From contig RBZT01000568.1 of assembly GCA_003693705.1 (NCBI GenBank), positions 1-54,811 on the forward strand: a DNA stretch of 54,811 nucleotides. The letters are read 5' to 3'. Positions within the stretch are counted from its first letter, which is position 1, and each line of letters starts with the position of its first letter. Below are positions 24,163-36,194 of the stretch, in pieces. The notes below the pieces were generated by a model, which was not told where the DNA came from, did not search any database, and saw only the letters and a list, made by a program, of their open reading frames with translations. Position numbers and translations under genes: made by a program. Origin of the DNA: Polymyxa betae. Lineage: Eukaryota; Endomyxa; Phytomyxea; Plasmodiophorida; Plasmodiophoridae.

Positions 24163-26691
24163 CTAATTTTCGGATTTCAGCTCAGCTCGCGAGGTCAGCT
24201 GAGCTTTCAAACTCAATATCGGGTCTCTTCGAGGATATCTTCTAGGCGCTTGATAGTTCGGGTATTCTGGTGCTATTAGGTGCGGCACCTTTGTCGTAGT
24301 TGTCGGTAATTCTGGAGCAGCCGAAGTTTCTGGAGATGTAGTTTCTAGTTTGCTTGTAGAGAAGGGAGGACTAGTCACTGGATGAATAACAGTACTGGGA
24401 GCATTCGTAGTGCTTGCAACAATGTCAGGACTGGTCGTGATTGCAGGTGATATATCAGCAGTTGTCGTGGCGGTCGGAGCAGAATCAGAATTGTGCTGGC
24501 TTGTCTGAAGCCTAGTTCCTACGTTGCTGGCAGTAGCTGGGAAGCTACTCACTGGGCGAATGCGAGTTGTTGTCGAAGGGCTTGCAGAGTTGTCAATAAT
24601 GTCTGGGCTTGTAGTTAACGTTGGAGCTGCTGAAACATCGGGATTTGTTGTCGAGGGGGCATCAGAGCTGTCTGGACTAGTTGTGTGCGGCAGCTCTGCT
24701 CGAGTTGTTGCCCAAAGGAAACTTGTGATTGCTGGGGTCGTAGTTGCCATATTACTAGTAGTCGCAGGCGGGCTAGTTACTGAACGAGTCTGAATCGAAA
24801 TTGTAGGGTTTGCAGAATTGTCTGGAGTTGTAGTTGTGGAATCGGGACTCGCCGTTGAAGGGCCAACAGAGTCATCTGGGCTGGTAGTTGATGGAGCGTC
24901 TGAACTACTGCGACTTGTTGTCCACGATAAAGTTGTAAATGCAGGGATATTAGTGGCCTGATTGCTTGTAGTAGCAGGCGGACTAGTCACTGGCCGAATG
25001 TGATTTGTGGTTGGAAAAACTGGTGAGCTTGCCGAAGTATCAGGACTCGTGGTTATTCCTGGAGCAGTGGTAGTATGTGGACTTGTTGCTGCAGCAGTGG
25101 TTCCATCTGGAGCCGTAGTTGCAGCAAACTCCGAACTTTCCGGGCCTGTAGTCCGAGCAAACGTTGTAATGGCAGGAGGCAACGACGTTGCGAAGGCGGT
25201 AGTTGTTGGAGAACTAGTCACTGAACAAAGATGAGCGGTGATAACGGATATAGTGTTGGACAAACCGATTTGTGAAACAGTTGAGACCTGCGGAGTCTGA
25301 GTGACAACAGAAGATGTCGCTTCTGGACTTGTAGTTACTGGGAAATGTGTTTCACCTGAGTTTGTGGTAAACGGTACAGCTGAATTTGAAACAGAAGACG
25401 TTCCGGCCGTAGTTTGAGTATTTCTCGTGTTTTGCATGGTTGCAGATGAAGATGACGAAGACGAAGAACTCGCTAATCAGGAAATTATTAAACAGATGCA
25501 ACGTCGCAGCAATACCCTTACCAGTAGTCTGCATAGCTTGGGATGACTTCAAAAGTGTTTCTAATGAAGGTCGCCTTGTGCGGGAAGGGCTTGAATCCGA
25601 CGTGTGTTTGCTGTGCAAAGAGGTTGGTGTACAATTCTTGGACAAAGGGGCTGGTGTAGGATTTTTATGCACAGGTGCAGGTGTAGGATTCTTATACACA
25701 GGTGCTGGCGTAGGATTCTTATGCCCGGGCGCTGGAGTAGGCTTCTTATTCAAAGGTGCCGGCGTAGGATTCTTATACACAGGTGCTGGCGTTGGGTTCT
25801 TATGCCCAGGCGCCGGAGTAGGCTTCTTATTCAATGGTGCTGGCGTATGATTCTTATACACAGGTGCTGGCGTTGGATTCTTATGTCCGGGCGCTGGAGT
25901 AGGCTTCTTATTCAACGGTGCTGGCGTAGGATTCTTATAAACAGGTGCTGGCGTTGGGTTATTATGCCCGGGCGCTGGAGTAGGCTTCTTATAGGGTGCT
26001 GGAGTAGGATTCTTATGCCCGGGCGCTGGAGTAGGCTTCTTATTCAACGGTGCTGGCGTAGGATTCTTATACACAGGTGCTGGCGTTGGGTTCTTATGCC
26101 CGGGCGCTGGAGTAGGCTTCTTATTCAAAGGTGCTGGCGTAGGATTCTTATACACAGGTGCTGGCGTTGGATTCTTATGCCCGGGCGCTGGAGTAGGCTT
26201 CTTATTCAAAGGTGCTGGAGTAGGATTCTTATTGACAGGTGCTGGCGTTGGATTCTTATGCCCGGGCGCTGGAGTAGGCTTCTTATTCAAAGGTGCTGGA
26301 GTAGGATTCTTATACACNNNNNNNNNNNNNNNNNNNNNNNNNNNNNNNNNNNNNNNNNNNNNNNNNNNNNNTTATGCCCGGGCGCTGGAGTAGGCTTCTT
26401 ATTCAACGGTGCCGGCGTAGGATTCTTATTGACAGGTGCTGGCGTTGGGTTCTTATGCCCGGGTGCTGGAGTAGGCTTCTTATTCAGTGGTGCAGGCGTA
26501 GGATTTTTATACACAGGTGCTGGCGTTGGGTTCTTATACAACGGTGCTGGAGTGGGATTTTTATGCACAGGTGCTGGTGTAGGATTCTTATACACTGGAA
26601 CTATGTTTGGATACCCGAGATCGGCTAATATGAAAACAGGCTGTAAGCTTCCTACAATCGCTGTTAATGCAGCATAATGCAGGAGCTTCAT
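24163..26691 (-). CDS. Secreted Pro/Thr tandem-repeat and mucin-like protein
   Basis: Unnamed extracellular protein. An N-terminal signal peptide (MKLLHYAALTAIVGSLQPVF) is followed by LGYPNIVPVYKNPTPAP. Then comes a long array of decapeptides of the form KNPTPAPVYK / KKPTPAPGHK, often in alternating pairs. After the array is a short unique stretch (TSDSSPSRTRRPSLETLLKS). A 48-nt intron (about 25474-25521) joins TGK-side sequence to a polyserine run. A second domain of about 400 residues is Thr/Ser-rich with loose repeats of the type VTSPPATTSN. The C-terminus is basic (APRRYPRRDPILSLKAQL) and lacks a GPI or membrane anchor. Dense Thr-Pro and Ser-Thr suggests heavy O-glycosylation: cell wall, cyst coat or adhesion. 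An N-run at 26318-26371 interrupts the array and breaks the frame artificially. Confidence 0.75.
25645..26597 (-). repeat. 30-bp coding minisatellite (PTPAP repeats)
   Basis: Tandem 30-bp units, each encoding ten residues with the core PTPAP. Two unit types (KNPTPAPV/L and KKPTPAPGH) largely alternate, making a 60-bp higher-order unit. A shortened unit occurs near 25995 (linker lost, PYKKPTPAP). Every frame of the opposite strand is also open because the unit is 30 bp and stop-free, which produces a spurious plus-strand frame. Confidence 0.9.
26318..26371. other. Assembly gap (54 N)
   Basis: Run of 54 N inside the tandem array. In intact units 19 nt separate the flanking sequence ...ttatacac from ttatgcccggg, so the true length should be 19 + 30k (49, 79, ...). 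54 is inconsistent and shifts the reading frame. Confidence 0.95.
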
Positions 26692-27805
26692 TGCACGCTA
26701 TTGGCAAATGACGATATCCACATTCGCTAGTGATGCCTGATCACTTGATCGGCACGTGTCGATAGAAGTTTACGCGTTGATATCTTGACGATATTTCTCC
26801 TGAGGAGATTGATTTCCACCAGAAAGTTGCTTCTATTGCAATATTAAATTAGATTGTTAGACGAATTAGATTGCTATGCGTCACCAGATATTGAGAAACG
26901 AAAGCAATTCAGATTCAAGACAAAATCGATATTTGGACTCTTTGCGTTTGCTTTGGCAACGTCGTGGTTCCATTTCCCTTCAAACCAACCGAACCCTGTT
27001 TAAACACAGCTGTTATGGTAGTTTCCTTTGCATCTTGTAGCGAATCCAGTTGGACAGGCAGATCTAACTTGAAGGCCAACCTACGGGAAAGCCTGTTTAG
27101 GGCGATGACAGAAGCCTAGCACTGTCAAATCCGAACCAACCTTGTGAAGTCAGAGCCAGAAGTGAACTAGCAGAAACAGAAGGCAAGAAGGTAATGAAGC
27201 TGACGTAGAGTAACGTTACCCTTCGGCTTAATTGACGGCTAAGACAATGGGAAGCAAATTTGGGACATTGGGATAGAGCTGGGTTTGTTGTTGGGTTGGA
27301 ACAATATTTCTGGCCTTTGTGGCTTTTTGTCTGACGGCAAAAATGTTGAAATGGAGAAATCCTACCGATGGCAATTCTACCCCTGTACTGATTCTCTATG
27401 GAATTAGATAACAGTTATAATGGCAAGTGGATTGGATTTGATTCAATATGGCTGGTTCGTTAACATAGACGGGCGGTGCTGCATCCATAGCACAAAGCCT
27501 GATGATGTACGCCGGCTTATCACCTTGTGATCTTCTGGTGCTCTTACTTGCATTTTCAGAGCTGGGAATTTTCTCACCCAATTATAATGGCAAGTTTCAA
27601 GACCTGCCTGGCGGGTTGGCAGTCCCCTATCCACGTGTGTATTAATCGCAGAATAATTTTTGTTGTAATCACAAACCTACCAGATTGAGAAGAATGAAAG
27701 CGAAAGATTTGAAGAGTCGGTGTTATGACATTCCTATACTGTACTGGAAGCGATGATGGTTTTGTATTTATACAGAAATGACTAAAATCCCGATTCCATT
27801 CTCGT
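26692..27805. other. Intergenic, no gene seen
   Basis: About 1.1 kb between two minus-strand genes. Short open frames on both strands carry no family signature. A 14-bp direct repeat (TTATAATGGCAAGT) occurs at 27415-27428 and 27582-27595. Confidence 0.4.
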
Positions 27806-29429
27806 TTAAACAGCCATGTTTATTAGTTCTCTATGAGTGACATCGATACTTGAAGATCTCGAGATAGTCAAACTAGGTTCCTCGTCGTCGCATTCCATTT
27901 TAGTTCTGTTTGTTTTGGAAATTGGCCGTCGCTGTCTCAACCGCCTCAAAGTGCTCCTGAGTGATGAAATAAACGGTGCCGTTTTGCTCTTATGAACTTC
28001 TTGTCTTTGAGTAACCTGCTGCCTAATCATTGTTGGATCGAATCCTTCATCTATGTCTTCCTTCTCGTTCCACTAATGCTTTTCATAAGCACTTTACAGC
28101 GTGACGGGATTGCCCTGATCTTACAACGAATAAATCGGAAATGACTCCCAACCGTTCCGGCTTGTCATCAGCGAAGGGAATGATGGACGAAGACAAATAT
28201 GAACTGGATTGAACAACGCCCTCAGAACTCAAAGGCGAAGGCTGGAAGTCACTACCCGCGACCAGTAAATTCTGAACTCGGTCAGTACTGTCTTCGTCGT
28301 AGAATGCCAATTGTCTCTTACAAAGTTTTCATTAAAGCTTTTGCTAAGATCTTCATCGGAATGCCAACACTGGCCTTTTTGGGGATCAATTTCCGATTTG
28401 GTACTGAGGTCACGAGCCCGTTCCTATCCCCAATTCAGCAATCCGATGCTCAATCATGTGCCTTGCAAACCCAGGCCAGCTCTTTAGACTTGGACGGAGA
28501 CGAGGGCGATATTAATGGCTTAACGAAGCGTCCGTTGCATTGTTCAATCGAATATCTGTCATTCTTTAGCACGAATGCTTGCACTTTTTTCTGTTTGCAT
28601 TTTAGCGCCATCAAGGTTGCGGTGCAGTTATGTGACGACAAACCCAAGCAGCCGGCTCGCTGGAAGCGTAGGCCGCAAGCGAATCAGAGTCAGAATGGCT
28701 CAGCTCGGCCGATAAGCTGACAGGTGATGGGGAGCGCTGAACGATAATAAGCATACATTTACTATGAAAGCAAATAACAGAGGTGGGATGATTTGACAAA
28801 ATTGAGCACATTCCAAAAAACCTCAACAATGAGATACAAAATTTGACAAGCCAAGCATTACGTACATCACTTCTTTCAGTACGTTCTGACAATACGTCTG
28901 TGCTACTTTTTTTTGTTCTTCGTCCCAACAACGTTAACTACATCTTAATTAAGTTTGAAAGATTTGAGACGAAGATGAATACAACCAGTTTGCTGGTAAC
29001 AGTCTGTTTTGAGTATGACATCTTATCTCTTTTGAATATGAGACAATTCGCTTTCTGTTTGCACAGTAACCAATGATGTCAAGTTATAAATGAACTTCTC
29101 ATACCCCAACACTGGTAAACGACTGGGGATCCACTTCGGATGCGATGACATATATCAGGGATTGTGTCTGGCACAAGCTTGGGAAACAGCTTCTAGATCA
29201 TTCATAAGAACACACAGCTTACCATAGACGAGGACAGATGTCTCGAAGTATCATCGTCAGACTTCGACGCCGAAGATCGACGAGGCATGATCACTCGGGT
29301 CGTCGATGAGCACAAATCAACGACGAGGCGCCATATATTGGCTGCGTGATCATCATGGCCTTCCAATTCGTCCTGAGTCAGAGGGATATCGATGGCGACG
29401 CCACAGCAAGGACCGCCGGCTTTCATCAT
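27806..29429 (-). CDS. Hypothetical Ser-rich protein
   Basis: Not recognised. Six or seven exons can be chained in phase. They start MMKAGGPCCGVAIDIPLTQD, then PRRSSASKSDDDTSRHLSSS, GRRTKKSSTDVLSERTER, RSPSPVSLSAELSHSDSDSL, DRYSIEQCNGRFVKPLISPS, LAFYDEDSTDRVQNLLVAG and DIDEGFDPTMIRQQV. The last exon is basic (STLRRLRQRRPISKTNR) and ends SSSIDVTHRELINMAV. The product is about 310 residues, largely disordered, with phospho-type SP and RSxS sites, and no signal peptide or membrane segment. Introns are long for this window (up to about 275 nt), and the junction near 28330-28430 is uncertain. Start 29429 is the first ATG of the open exon; a second Met follows immediately. Confidence 0.45.
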
Positions 29430-30210
29430 TTTAATCGTCCCAACAAGAGCTCTGAAGGTTCATACAGTGCCAGTCTATCGAGCCGACGCTCGTTAACGAC
29501 AATCAGCATTGTGCTTAATACATATCGTTAGATATATGAGAGATGTTGGCGTGATAGAGCTGTGAGAGTGCCCCTCATGGAATGATATCGTTAACGTTAC
29601 ATGACGCTACACTTTGAACGCGGGCTGCGCGTGATGTCAATTGAGTTCGCCAAATCGCCCAGCAGCGCTGAGAGCGATTGCGTGATTTTGCCCGCACTGG
29701 CCCGGAGCGAACGTCGACATCGGACAGCAATTTATTACCGCGAAAGTTATGTCTGGTTTGTAAATTATGGAAGGCATGCTTGAGTGTGCAATTAACTGAT
29801 ACGATTCAGTCAGCTCAAATCTCCGATAGTTTTCCATAGCGATCAGTTTTCGGTCCAGGAGTGGCTGGAAGATTGAGTGTCGAAGCAATGGCTCGTTAAC
29901 ATTCAATAATTTTGTTATAAATACACATCGCAACGTTCAGTTTCAATTTGCTCGCTGTGGAAGATAGTACTGCAAGGCTATCAAGTGACGCAACAGATGT
30001 AAATCATATCTTGATGTGTTGTGGCCAATAATGCGCTGGTTCAGATCCATTCAGGACATCCTACTAACAAGACACGTCTCCGATTTCATGAAAAGTGTGT
30101 TTAAGCAGAGGTGAAGCGGTCAGCGCGACCTCTCCTTAACAAGTGCGCTTGATAAGAAACATAACCACACAAGTTTATCTTTGATCAAACACAATTTTCA
30201 GATTGCAGAA
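29430..30210. other. Divergent intergenic region
   Basis: About 780 bp between the Ser-rich gene and NDUFS1, whose starts diverge. Overlapping frames on both strands (29601-29783, 29637-29933) have no family signature and were not called. Confidence 0.4.
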
Positions 30211-33189
30211 ATGTTCGCTCTTCGTCGTTCCTTCATCTGTAATGGTGTCATTGCTTTCTTCAGACCGGCTGTTAATAATGTATTTAGACAGAAGGGCGGC
30301 GGTCAGGTTCTCGGGTCGTGCTCAGGTGAAGCCAGCTGCAGCGGCTCCCGCGAACACCGTCACTGTCAACATTGATGGCAAAGATATTTCAGTCAATAAG
30401 AATATGACTGTTTTACAAGCCTGTGAGGAAGCTGGCGCTGAAGTGCCACGATTCTGCTATCATCCACGTCTATCTATTGCTGGGAATTGCAGAATGTGCC
30501 TTGTAGAGGTCCATGAAAACAATTGATAATATTTTGCATTCGCTTTTGAAGCTCTCCTCTAAAGAAACGAGATCTAATCAAACTCAATTTACAGGTAGCA
30601 AAATCTCCCAAGCCCGTAGCCTCGTGTGCTATGCCTTTAATGCCAGGGATGATCATTAAGACCAATACGCCAATGGTAAAGAAAGCTCGAGAAGGCGTTA
30701 TGGAATTTCTTTTAATCAATCATCCGCTCGACTGTCCTATTTGCGACCAGGTTTGGCCCATGCTGTAATTCAGCGTAATTCTTCACCGAACTGCGTCTAG
30801 GGTGGTGAATGTGACTTGCAAGATCTAAGCGTGGATTATGGTAGCGATCGTGGCCGTTATCGTGAATGGAAGCGAACAGTCGAAGATAAGGTCTAGCAAT
30901 TGCCTTTTCCAATGACCGCTTTAAATTATTCTTTAGGACATTGGTCCGATGGTCAAAACTGTCATGACTCGTTGCATTCACTGCACTCGATGTATAGTTG
31001 AGCAAATTGCATAGAAATTTTATCAAATATGCACTCCAGGCGTCCGATTTGCAGAAGAGGTGGCTGGTGTTCCCGACCTATGTGCGACCGGCCGTGGCAA
31101 TTCTGTCGAAATTGGAACGTATTTTGAGAAACCGTTCGGTAATTGAAGTTTGATACGACTTTCTAGATAGGACTTATATCTTTATCAGATTCGGAGCTAT
31201 CAGGAAATGTTGTTGATCTCTGCCCTGTTGGCGCCCTGACATCCAAGCCCTTCGCATTTGCTGCTCGGCCTTGGGAACTGCAAAAAACAGGTTGCACTCT
31301 TTTCCGGGTTTGGACAACAATGGTTAATCGTTCCAGACTCAATCGATGTCCATGACGCACTTGGCGCTGCGATTCGTGTCGACACTCGAGGGCCTCAGGC
31401 TAGTGCTACCATGGTGCCGCTTTGCAATTATTGATAGAATCACAGGTTATGCGTATCTTACCTTCAGTGAATGAAAATATCAATGAAGAGTGGATTTCTG
31501 ATCGATCTCGTAATGCATGTGATGGCCTTGCCTTACAACGTCTTGATGCTCCTATGGTTCGTCGGTCAGGCGGTATGAGCATTCGATATCATAATGATAG
31601 TTTGCCTGATTTGGCTTAGGCACCTTACAGGCTGTTACGTGGCAGGAAGCGTTTGCCAAAATTAAAGAAGATTTTAACGCTGTTGACCCTAGAATGGACG
31701 TTCGTGCTTTGGTTGGCGACCTGGTTCCTGTGTGTTTCTGCTTTATGTATTCAATGTGCTTGCATTAAGTATTAGTAGGCTGAAGCAATGATTTGTTTAA
31801 AAGACTGGCTAAACTCAGTCGGATGTAACGATATCGATTGTCGTGACCCGGCTGATCAGGTTGAATTGCTGTTTGCAATTAGCGAGGTTTTGAAAATTTC
31901 CCATAGACTGACGCTGGTTTGCGCTCGGGATATTTATTGAATTCAACAATTGGTGGAATTGAACAAGCCGACTTTATTTTATTCCTGGGTATATCTGGTC
32001 TGATCTTGTTTATTTCGCGTCAATATGCAATTCAGGCACAAACCTTCGAATGGAAGCTCCCGTTCTGAATGCTCGAATTAGAAGGTGCCAGCAAGAGACT
32101 GGATTGCTGGAATTGGCATCAATTGGCCCAAAATTCAAAGACGTCTATAATGGCTGCGATCATGTAACGCGTTTTTCCATCGAGTCAATTTTTCTGATGA
32201 TGGTTCAAATTTTTAGTTGGGAGACGATATATCGATATTATCAGCCATAGCGGAAGGGAAACATCCGGTATCCAAGAAGATGGCGGCTGCTAAATATCCC
32301 ATGATCATTGTTGGACAATCAGTTATGCAAAGAAAGGTTTTATTGCCATTTCGGAATTCATACAAACCTGAACAATTTGTATAGGATTTGTCCTCTGTTC
32401 AGGCAGCTATCGCCTTGCTAGCGTCTAAAGTCGCAAAAAATCTGATGACTCCAGACTGGAATGGTATCAGTGTGCTTCAGCTGCACGCCTCGCGTGTTGC
32501 TGCTCTAGAGTTGGGATTGGTTTCTTTGGGAAAGTCTTCTACCAAGCCTAAACTCGTCTATTTGCTTGGATGCGATAGTTTCACTAAAGAACAGGTTCCA
32601 GATGACTCGTTCGTCATTTATCAAGGTTTCAAATACCGCTTTGATTTTTGCGCATCAAACCGAGAGTGGAAATTAGGTCATCATGGTGACGCTGGAGCAT
32701 CGCGAGCTAACGTTGTCCTTCCGTCGACAGCATACACGGAAACGGCTGGCATATTCGTTAACACTGAAGGCCGTGCGCAGATGACAACGAAGGCTACAAC
32801 GCCGTTAGGCCTAGCACGTGATGACTGGCAAATCTTAAGAGCTCTTAGTGGTCGGATTATCGGCTCGAATTTTTGTTTTTCATTTTGACACTTTCACAGA
32901 GATAGTGAAGCCTGGCAGTGCTCTTCCATATGACACTATAGATGAAGTTCGAAAGCGTTTGTTTGAAATCTGTCCTCAGTGGAAGAGCATGGGAGATGTT
33001 CAACCTTCACGAACTATCTGTCCTTGGCTACCGGGAACTCCTGCTCCTCCTTTGAAAGCGGGAAAGATAAAACCTGTGGTGACCAACTTCTTCGCAACAA
33101 ACGTGATCGCCAGAGCTTCGCGTGTTATGGCTCGAGCGCAAACTGAACTTAAGAATAGCACGAATAGCTATGAACAAGCATCCAGCTAG
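30211..33189 (+). CDS. NDUFS1: NADH-ubiquinone oxidoreductase 75 kDa subunit (complex I)
   Basis: Largest iron-sulfur subunit of mitochondrial complex I, in the NADH-oxidising N module. A basic presequence (MFALRRSFI then [13 protein letters not shown] after a 43-nt intron) suits matrix import. The [2Fe-2S] domain follows: [20 protein letters not shown]. Then [13 protein letters not shown] joins [20 protein letters not shown] across a 50-nt intron, and TRCIHCTRC supplies [4Fe-4S] ligands. The molybdopterin-like fold includes [86 protein letters not shown] and [14 protein letters not shown]. The end is [20 protein letters not shown]. About thirteen to fourteen short introns; product about 700 residues, as expected. 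Confidence 0.95.
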
Positions 33190-33558
33190 CGATAACATAA
33201 TACATCCCATAAGAGATTATGGTAATTAGAAACTCCCCGGATGACGTCAAATATAATATGACAGCAACGCTCTCATATATTTGACAGTTCGAGTTTAATT
33301 CGCAGTGCCTCTTCTGCCTGTACATCGGCGAGAGTGCAACGCAAATTTCGAAGCCGATACCATTCTTTGACAATTATTACACTTAAAAGACCCTCCCGCC
33401 AGTTTTAAGCTTGGCTGACCAAAAATGTCGACACTTTCGTCATTAGTACCTTCCGGTGCTCTGTTCAAAACAGATAAGAAACTTCATAATTAATGGAATC
33501 AGCAAATGAATTGTATGAGCAGCGGTCGATTGTAAACAATACGTAAATAGTAATATGA
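33190..33558. other. Convergent intergenic region
   Basis: About 370 bp between the NDUFS1 stop and the stop of the next minus-strand gene. AT-rich with no recognised feature; it must contain two converging 3' ends. Confidence 0.4.
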
Positions 33559-33825
33559 TTACATGTGTCCGGTGGATTTGATAGATTGATGAAGGCTGAA
33601 GCACATATCGATCGCAAGCTCGTCAATAAACGCATCGAAAACATCCGATACGATCGTCTCAAAATCGACAGTTTTCAAGAGCGAGCATAGAGAGCTGGCG
33701 GCAGATACGTGCGCCTGCAAGCGAGCAATTTCGACATCTTTGGCATGAATAATATCGGCGACGGTCTTATCGTCACCCTGCATGCCAGCAGGTGAGCCTA
33801 ACAACGGCACCGTCGGTACGTCCAT
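33559..33825 (-). CDS. Small hypothetical coiled-coil protein
   Basis: Not recognised. 88 residues from ATG 33823-33825: MDVPTVPLLGSPAGMQGDDK, then a heptad-like helix ADIIHAKDVEIARLQAHVSA, and FETIVSDVFDAFIDELAIDM. No signal peptide or membrane segment. The size and coiled coil would suit a small complex subunit, but no family can be named. It sits 80 bp downstream of the PAXBP1/GCFC stop on the same strand. The frame extends upstream through that gene's 3' end, but the upstream residues are hydrophobic antisense-like junk, so the internal ATG was chosen. Confidence 0.5.
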   Translation of the reverse strand: MDVPTVPLLGSPAGMQGDDKTVADIIHAKDVEIARLQAHVSAASSLCSLLKTVDFETIVSDVFDAFIDELAIDMCFSLHQSIKSTGHM

Positions 33826-33904
33826 TTGTCCGTTATCGCAACTATTTTTTAGGGAAGCATTCCGAATGACAAATAAAAACAATGTACAATAAAATCGTTT
33901 AATA

Positions 33905-36173
33905 TTACAAAATAGATATATTTGAAACATCGCGTTGCAAAACAGAAGCCAACTGTCTCTGTCTTCTTTCAGTAGTCGCAATGTCCTTCAGCTCATTGAT
34001 AACAGAAGTGATCATAAACTGTGATTCGCGTCCGAGCAACTCCTCCAGACACTTCATGGAAAACAGCAGCTTCAAACTGCGTGCCCAATGCCGGCTGCTG
34101 CCCAGCCGTCTGCCCTCTAACAAACGCTATTCAGATGTTACTAACATGCCATAAGAAACGGTTAACCTTGACGTTTGTCGTCGGCCTGGACCAAAAGCAT
34201 GCGCAGTGATGTTGCAATCTCGACGGATCCAAAATGTTCACGAATTTGTTCGCAAAATGACCGGCAGCGAATCATATCACGCATGGAAAACGCAGAGAAA
34301 CTCGTCATCAAAACAGTGGTAAAAAAGGGTCCAATCAGTGCCAAAATCAACGCTTCCATCACAGATGCAGAAAAAGCACGGATGGATCTGGTTGCCGTGA
34401 TTAGCGGCACCAGGCCTTCTGCACCTGTTATATCACAGCTGATTAATACCAATTTAATATAAGGTGCCAATAATCTCGGCAAGCTGAGATCACAGTATGC
34501 ATTATCATATTCCTGTCAAGAGTTCAGCAAAACCAGGAGCCAAAGGAATGGAATATCCCGATATACCTCACGATACGAATTCCTCCAATCGGAGAATATT
34601 TCCAAAACAGCGTCGATGGTGCTGAACCGATCGACAACATCAGCAAAGACCTGACGTGCCCTACCCTGGATCTCCAGCGCCAGCTGGAACGATTCGCGCT
34701 CGACATCGGTATCGCCGTAGGTTGTCCATCCTTCCATCCACGACGATTTCATTCGCGCCTTGGCGCTGCGACGATTACGAGAGCGCTCGCGTCGGCCAGC
34801 CTGGACGGCAGCACGGGATTCCGGTGAGATATCAGCCTGATCTTTCTCTAACGGCAGCAATGTAAAATCAATCGGAGTAGAAATATTGATGGCTTACGAT
34901 TATCTCGGATGATATCCGGAGCTGAAATGGGACGATCTTGGTCCGACCAATGCAATGACAAGACCTCGTTCATATGACGATGACGATCTTGACGAATATC
35001 GCGGTATTCGTCCCACAGTTGATCGATGATTTGAGCTTTACCCGAGACGCATTCAAGTAGGGATGCAACGGTTGCGTGTAGCTCCTGCAGACCAATGTAC
35101 TACATACGACATCGAATCAGAGACAAAATCGGAAAACGGCGCCGAGCTAGCAACCTTTCCTTCTGCGTTGGCGATCTGATTCGAGATTGTTTCGTTCTCA
35201 AGATTTAGCACGGCCAGACGGTCGCTAATCTGAGCGACTTCTCGGGAAAGAGCCACATTATCAGTTCGACATTCTTCCAATCGCGTTATAACAGCCATAC
35301 GAATCTCGGCTTCAGAAACTGTCATGGTCGCACCAGATACTGGGCTTCCCATATAATCATTATCATCCTGAAAGATACTCAGCTGTTTTCTCTGCGTTAA
35401 CAACGAGAAAGGAAACCTCCTCGATGTCTTCAAGAACAGTGGACAAGGGTGCCTTCGCGATAGTTTGTAGAAGATCGGGGACATCGTCATCATCTTCCTC
35501 ACGAACTAATGTCGATGTTCCTGATCCAGGACCATATAGTCCGCCTGTACGGAAACCGCTTTAGAGAATTTAATCAAAGCAGGCTGGAAATGGAGACCCG
35601 CTATAGCGATGGGCTCTTCTGGTTGCTGAAGAGGAATGTATTCAGGTGCCGAACTAGCATCTCGAAGTTGTTGCCTTTTGCGCTTTGCAGCAGCAATAGA
35701 TTCTTCGGTCGGTATCTGGGATTGTGGTGTCGAAGCGTTACCATCAACTTCCATTCTATCATAGTTCGAGTACGTATTCTGTAACACCAAAATTAAGAAC
35801 AAATCACTTAAAAAAAGGATATAAATCAATTCTGAAATTTCAATGAAAATTAGCGTTGCATTGAATTTTTTGCAAATTACGAGCAAATCTTTCAAAAGTG
35901 TTCTTGGAGACGAAAACACGATACCGTAATCCTGCTTTGTTCTTTACGAAGCTGATCCAGCCCTCCGTTAGAGTACATATTCGTTGAGGGAGCGTTTAAA
36001 ATCCCCGACCGCCCGTCGTCTTCGCCCAGCGTTGGCTGAGTTTCGCGAGCAGGCCGAGCTCGTCTAATGTTGCGATCCTTCCGGACCACGACTTCAGCAT
36101 CCTCTTCAACGTTGTGCTGGACGATCGTCACTTCTCGCCGAGCTGTAGAGCCGCGACGCGATTTGAATGACAT
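33905..36173 (-). CDS. GCFC-domain protein, PAXBP1/GCFC2-like
   Basis: Member of the GC-rich-sequence-binding-factor family; animal homologs act with the spliceosome or the intron-large complex. The N-terminal region is basic (MSFKSRRGSTARREVTIVQ). Next is IPTEESIAAAKRKRQQLRD with EYIPL, matching the family's IPDAAFIHAARKKRQ...FTP motif. A coiled coil precedes the GCFC domain. The domain is marked by RSRNRRSAKARMK, QVFADVVDRFSTIDAVLEIF, WRNSYREVYRDIPF and LPRLLAPYIKLVL, which parallels the human VLPKLTVIAENMWDP region. The end is MKCLEELLGRESQFMITSVI then QRDVSNISIL. About six introns. Start 36173 gives MSFKSRR; an in-frame Met seven residues upstream (36194) is an alternative. Confidence 0.75.
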
Positions 36174-36194
36174 CACGATGACATCGATAAACAA

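Noticed and set aside
25604-26677. Long plus-strand repeat ORF of 357 codons
   Set aside because: Antisense shadow of the 30-bp coding repeat; the period is a multiple of three and stop-free on both strands. The minus-strand reading has a signal peptide and PTPAP units.
29637-29933. 98-codon minus-strand ORF between the Ser-rich gene and NDUFS1
   Set aside because: No signature, overlaps another frame on the opposite strand, and lies in a likely promoter.
33826-33981. Upstream extension of the small coiled-coil gene
   Set aside because: Would run through the PAXBP1/GCFC 3' end in another frame with implausible hydrophobic sequence; the internal ATG at 33825 is cleaner.
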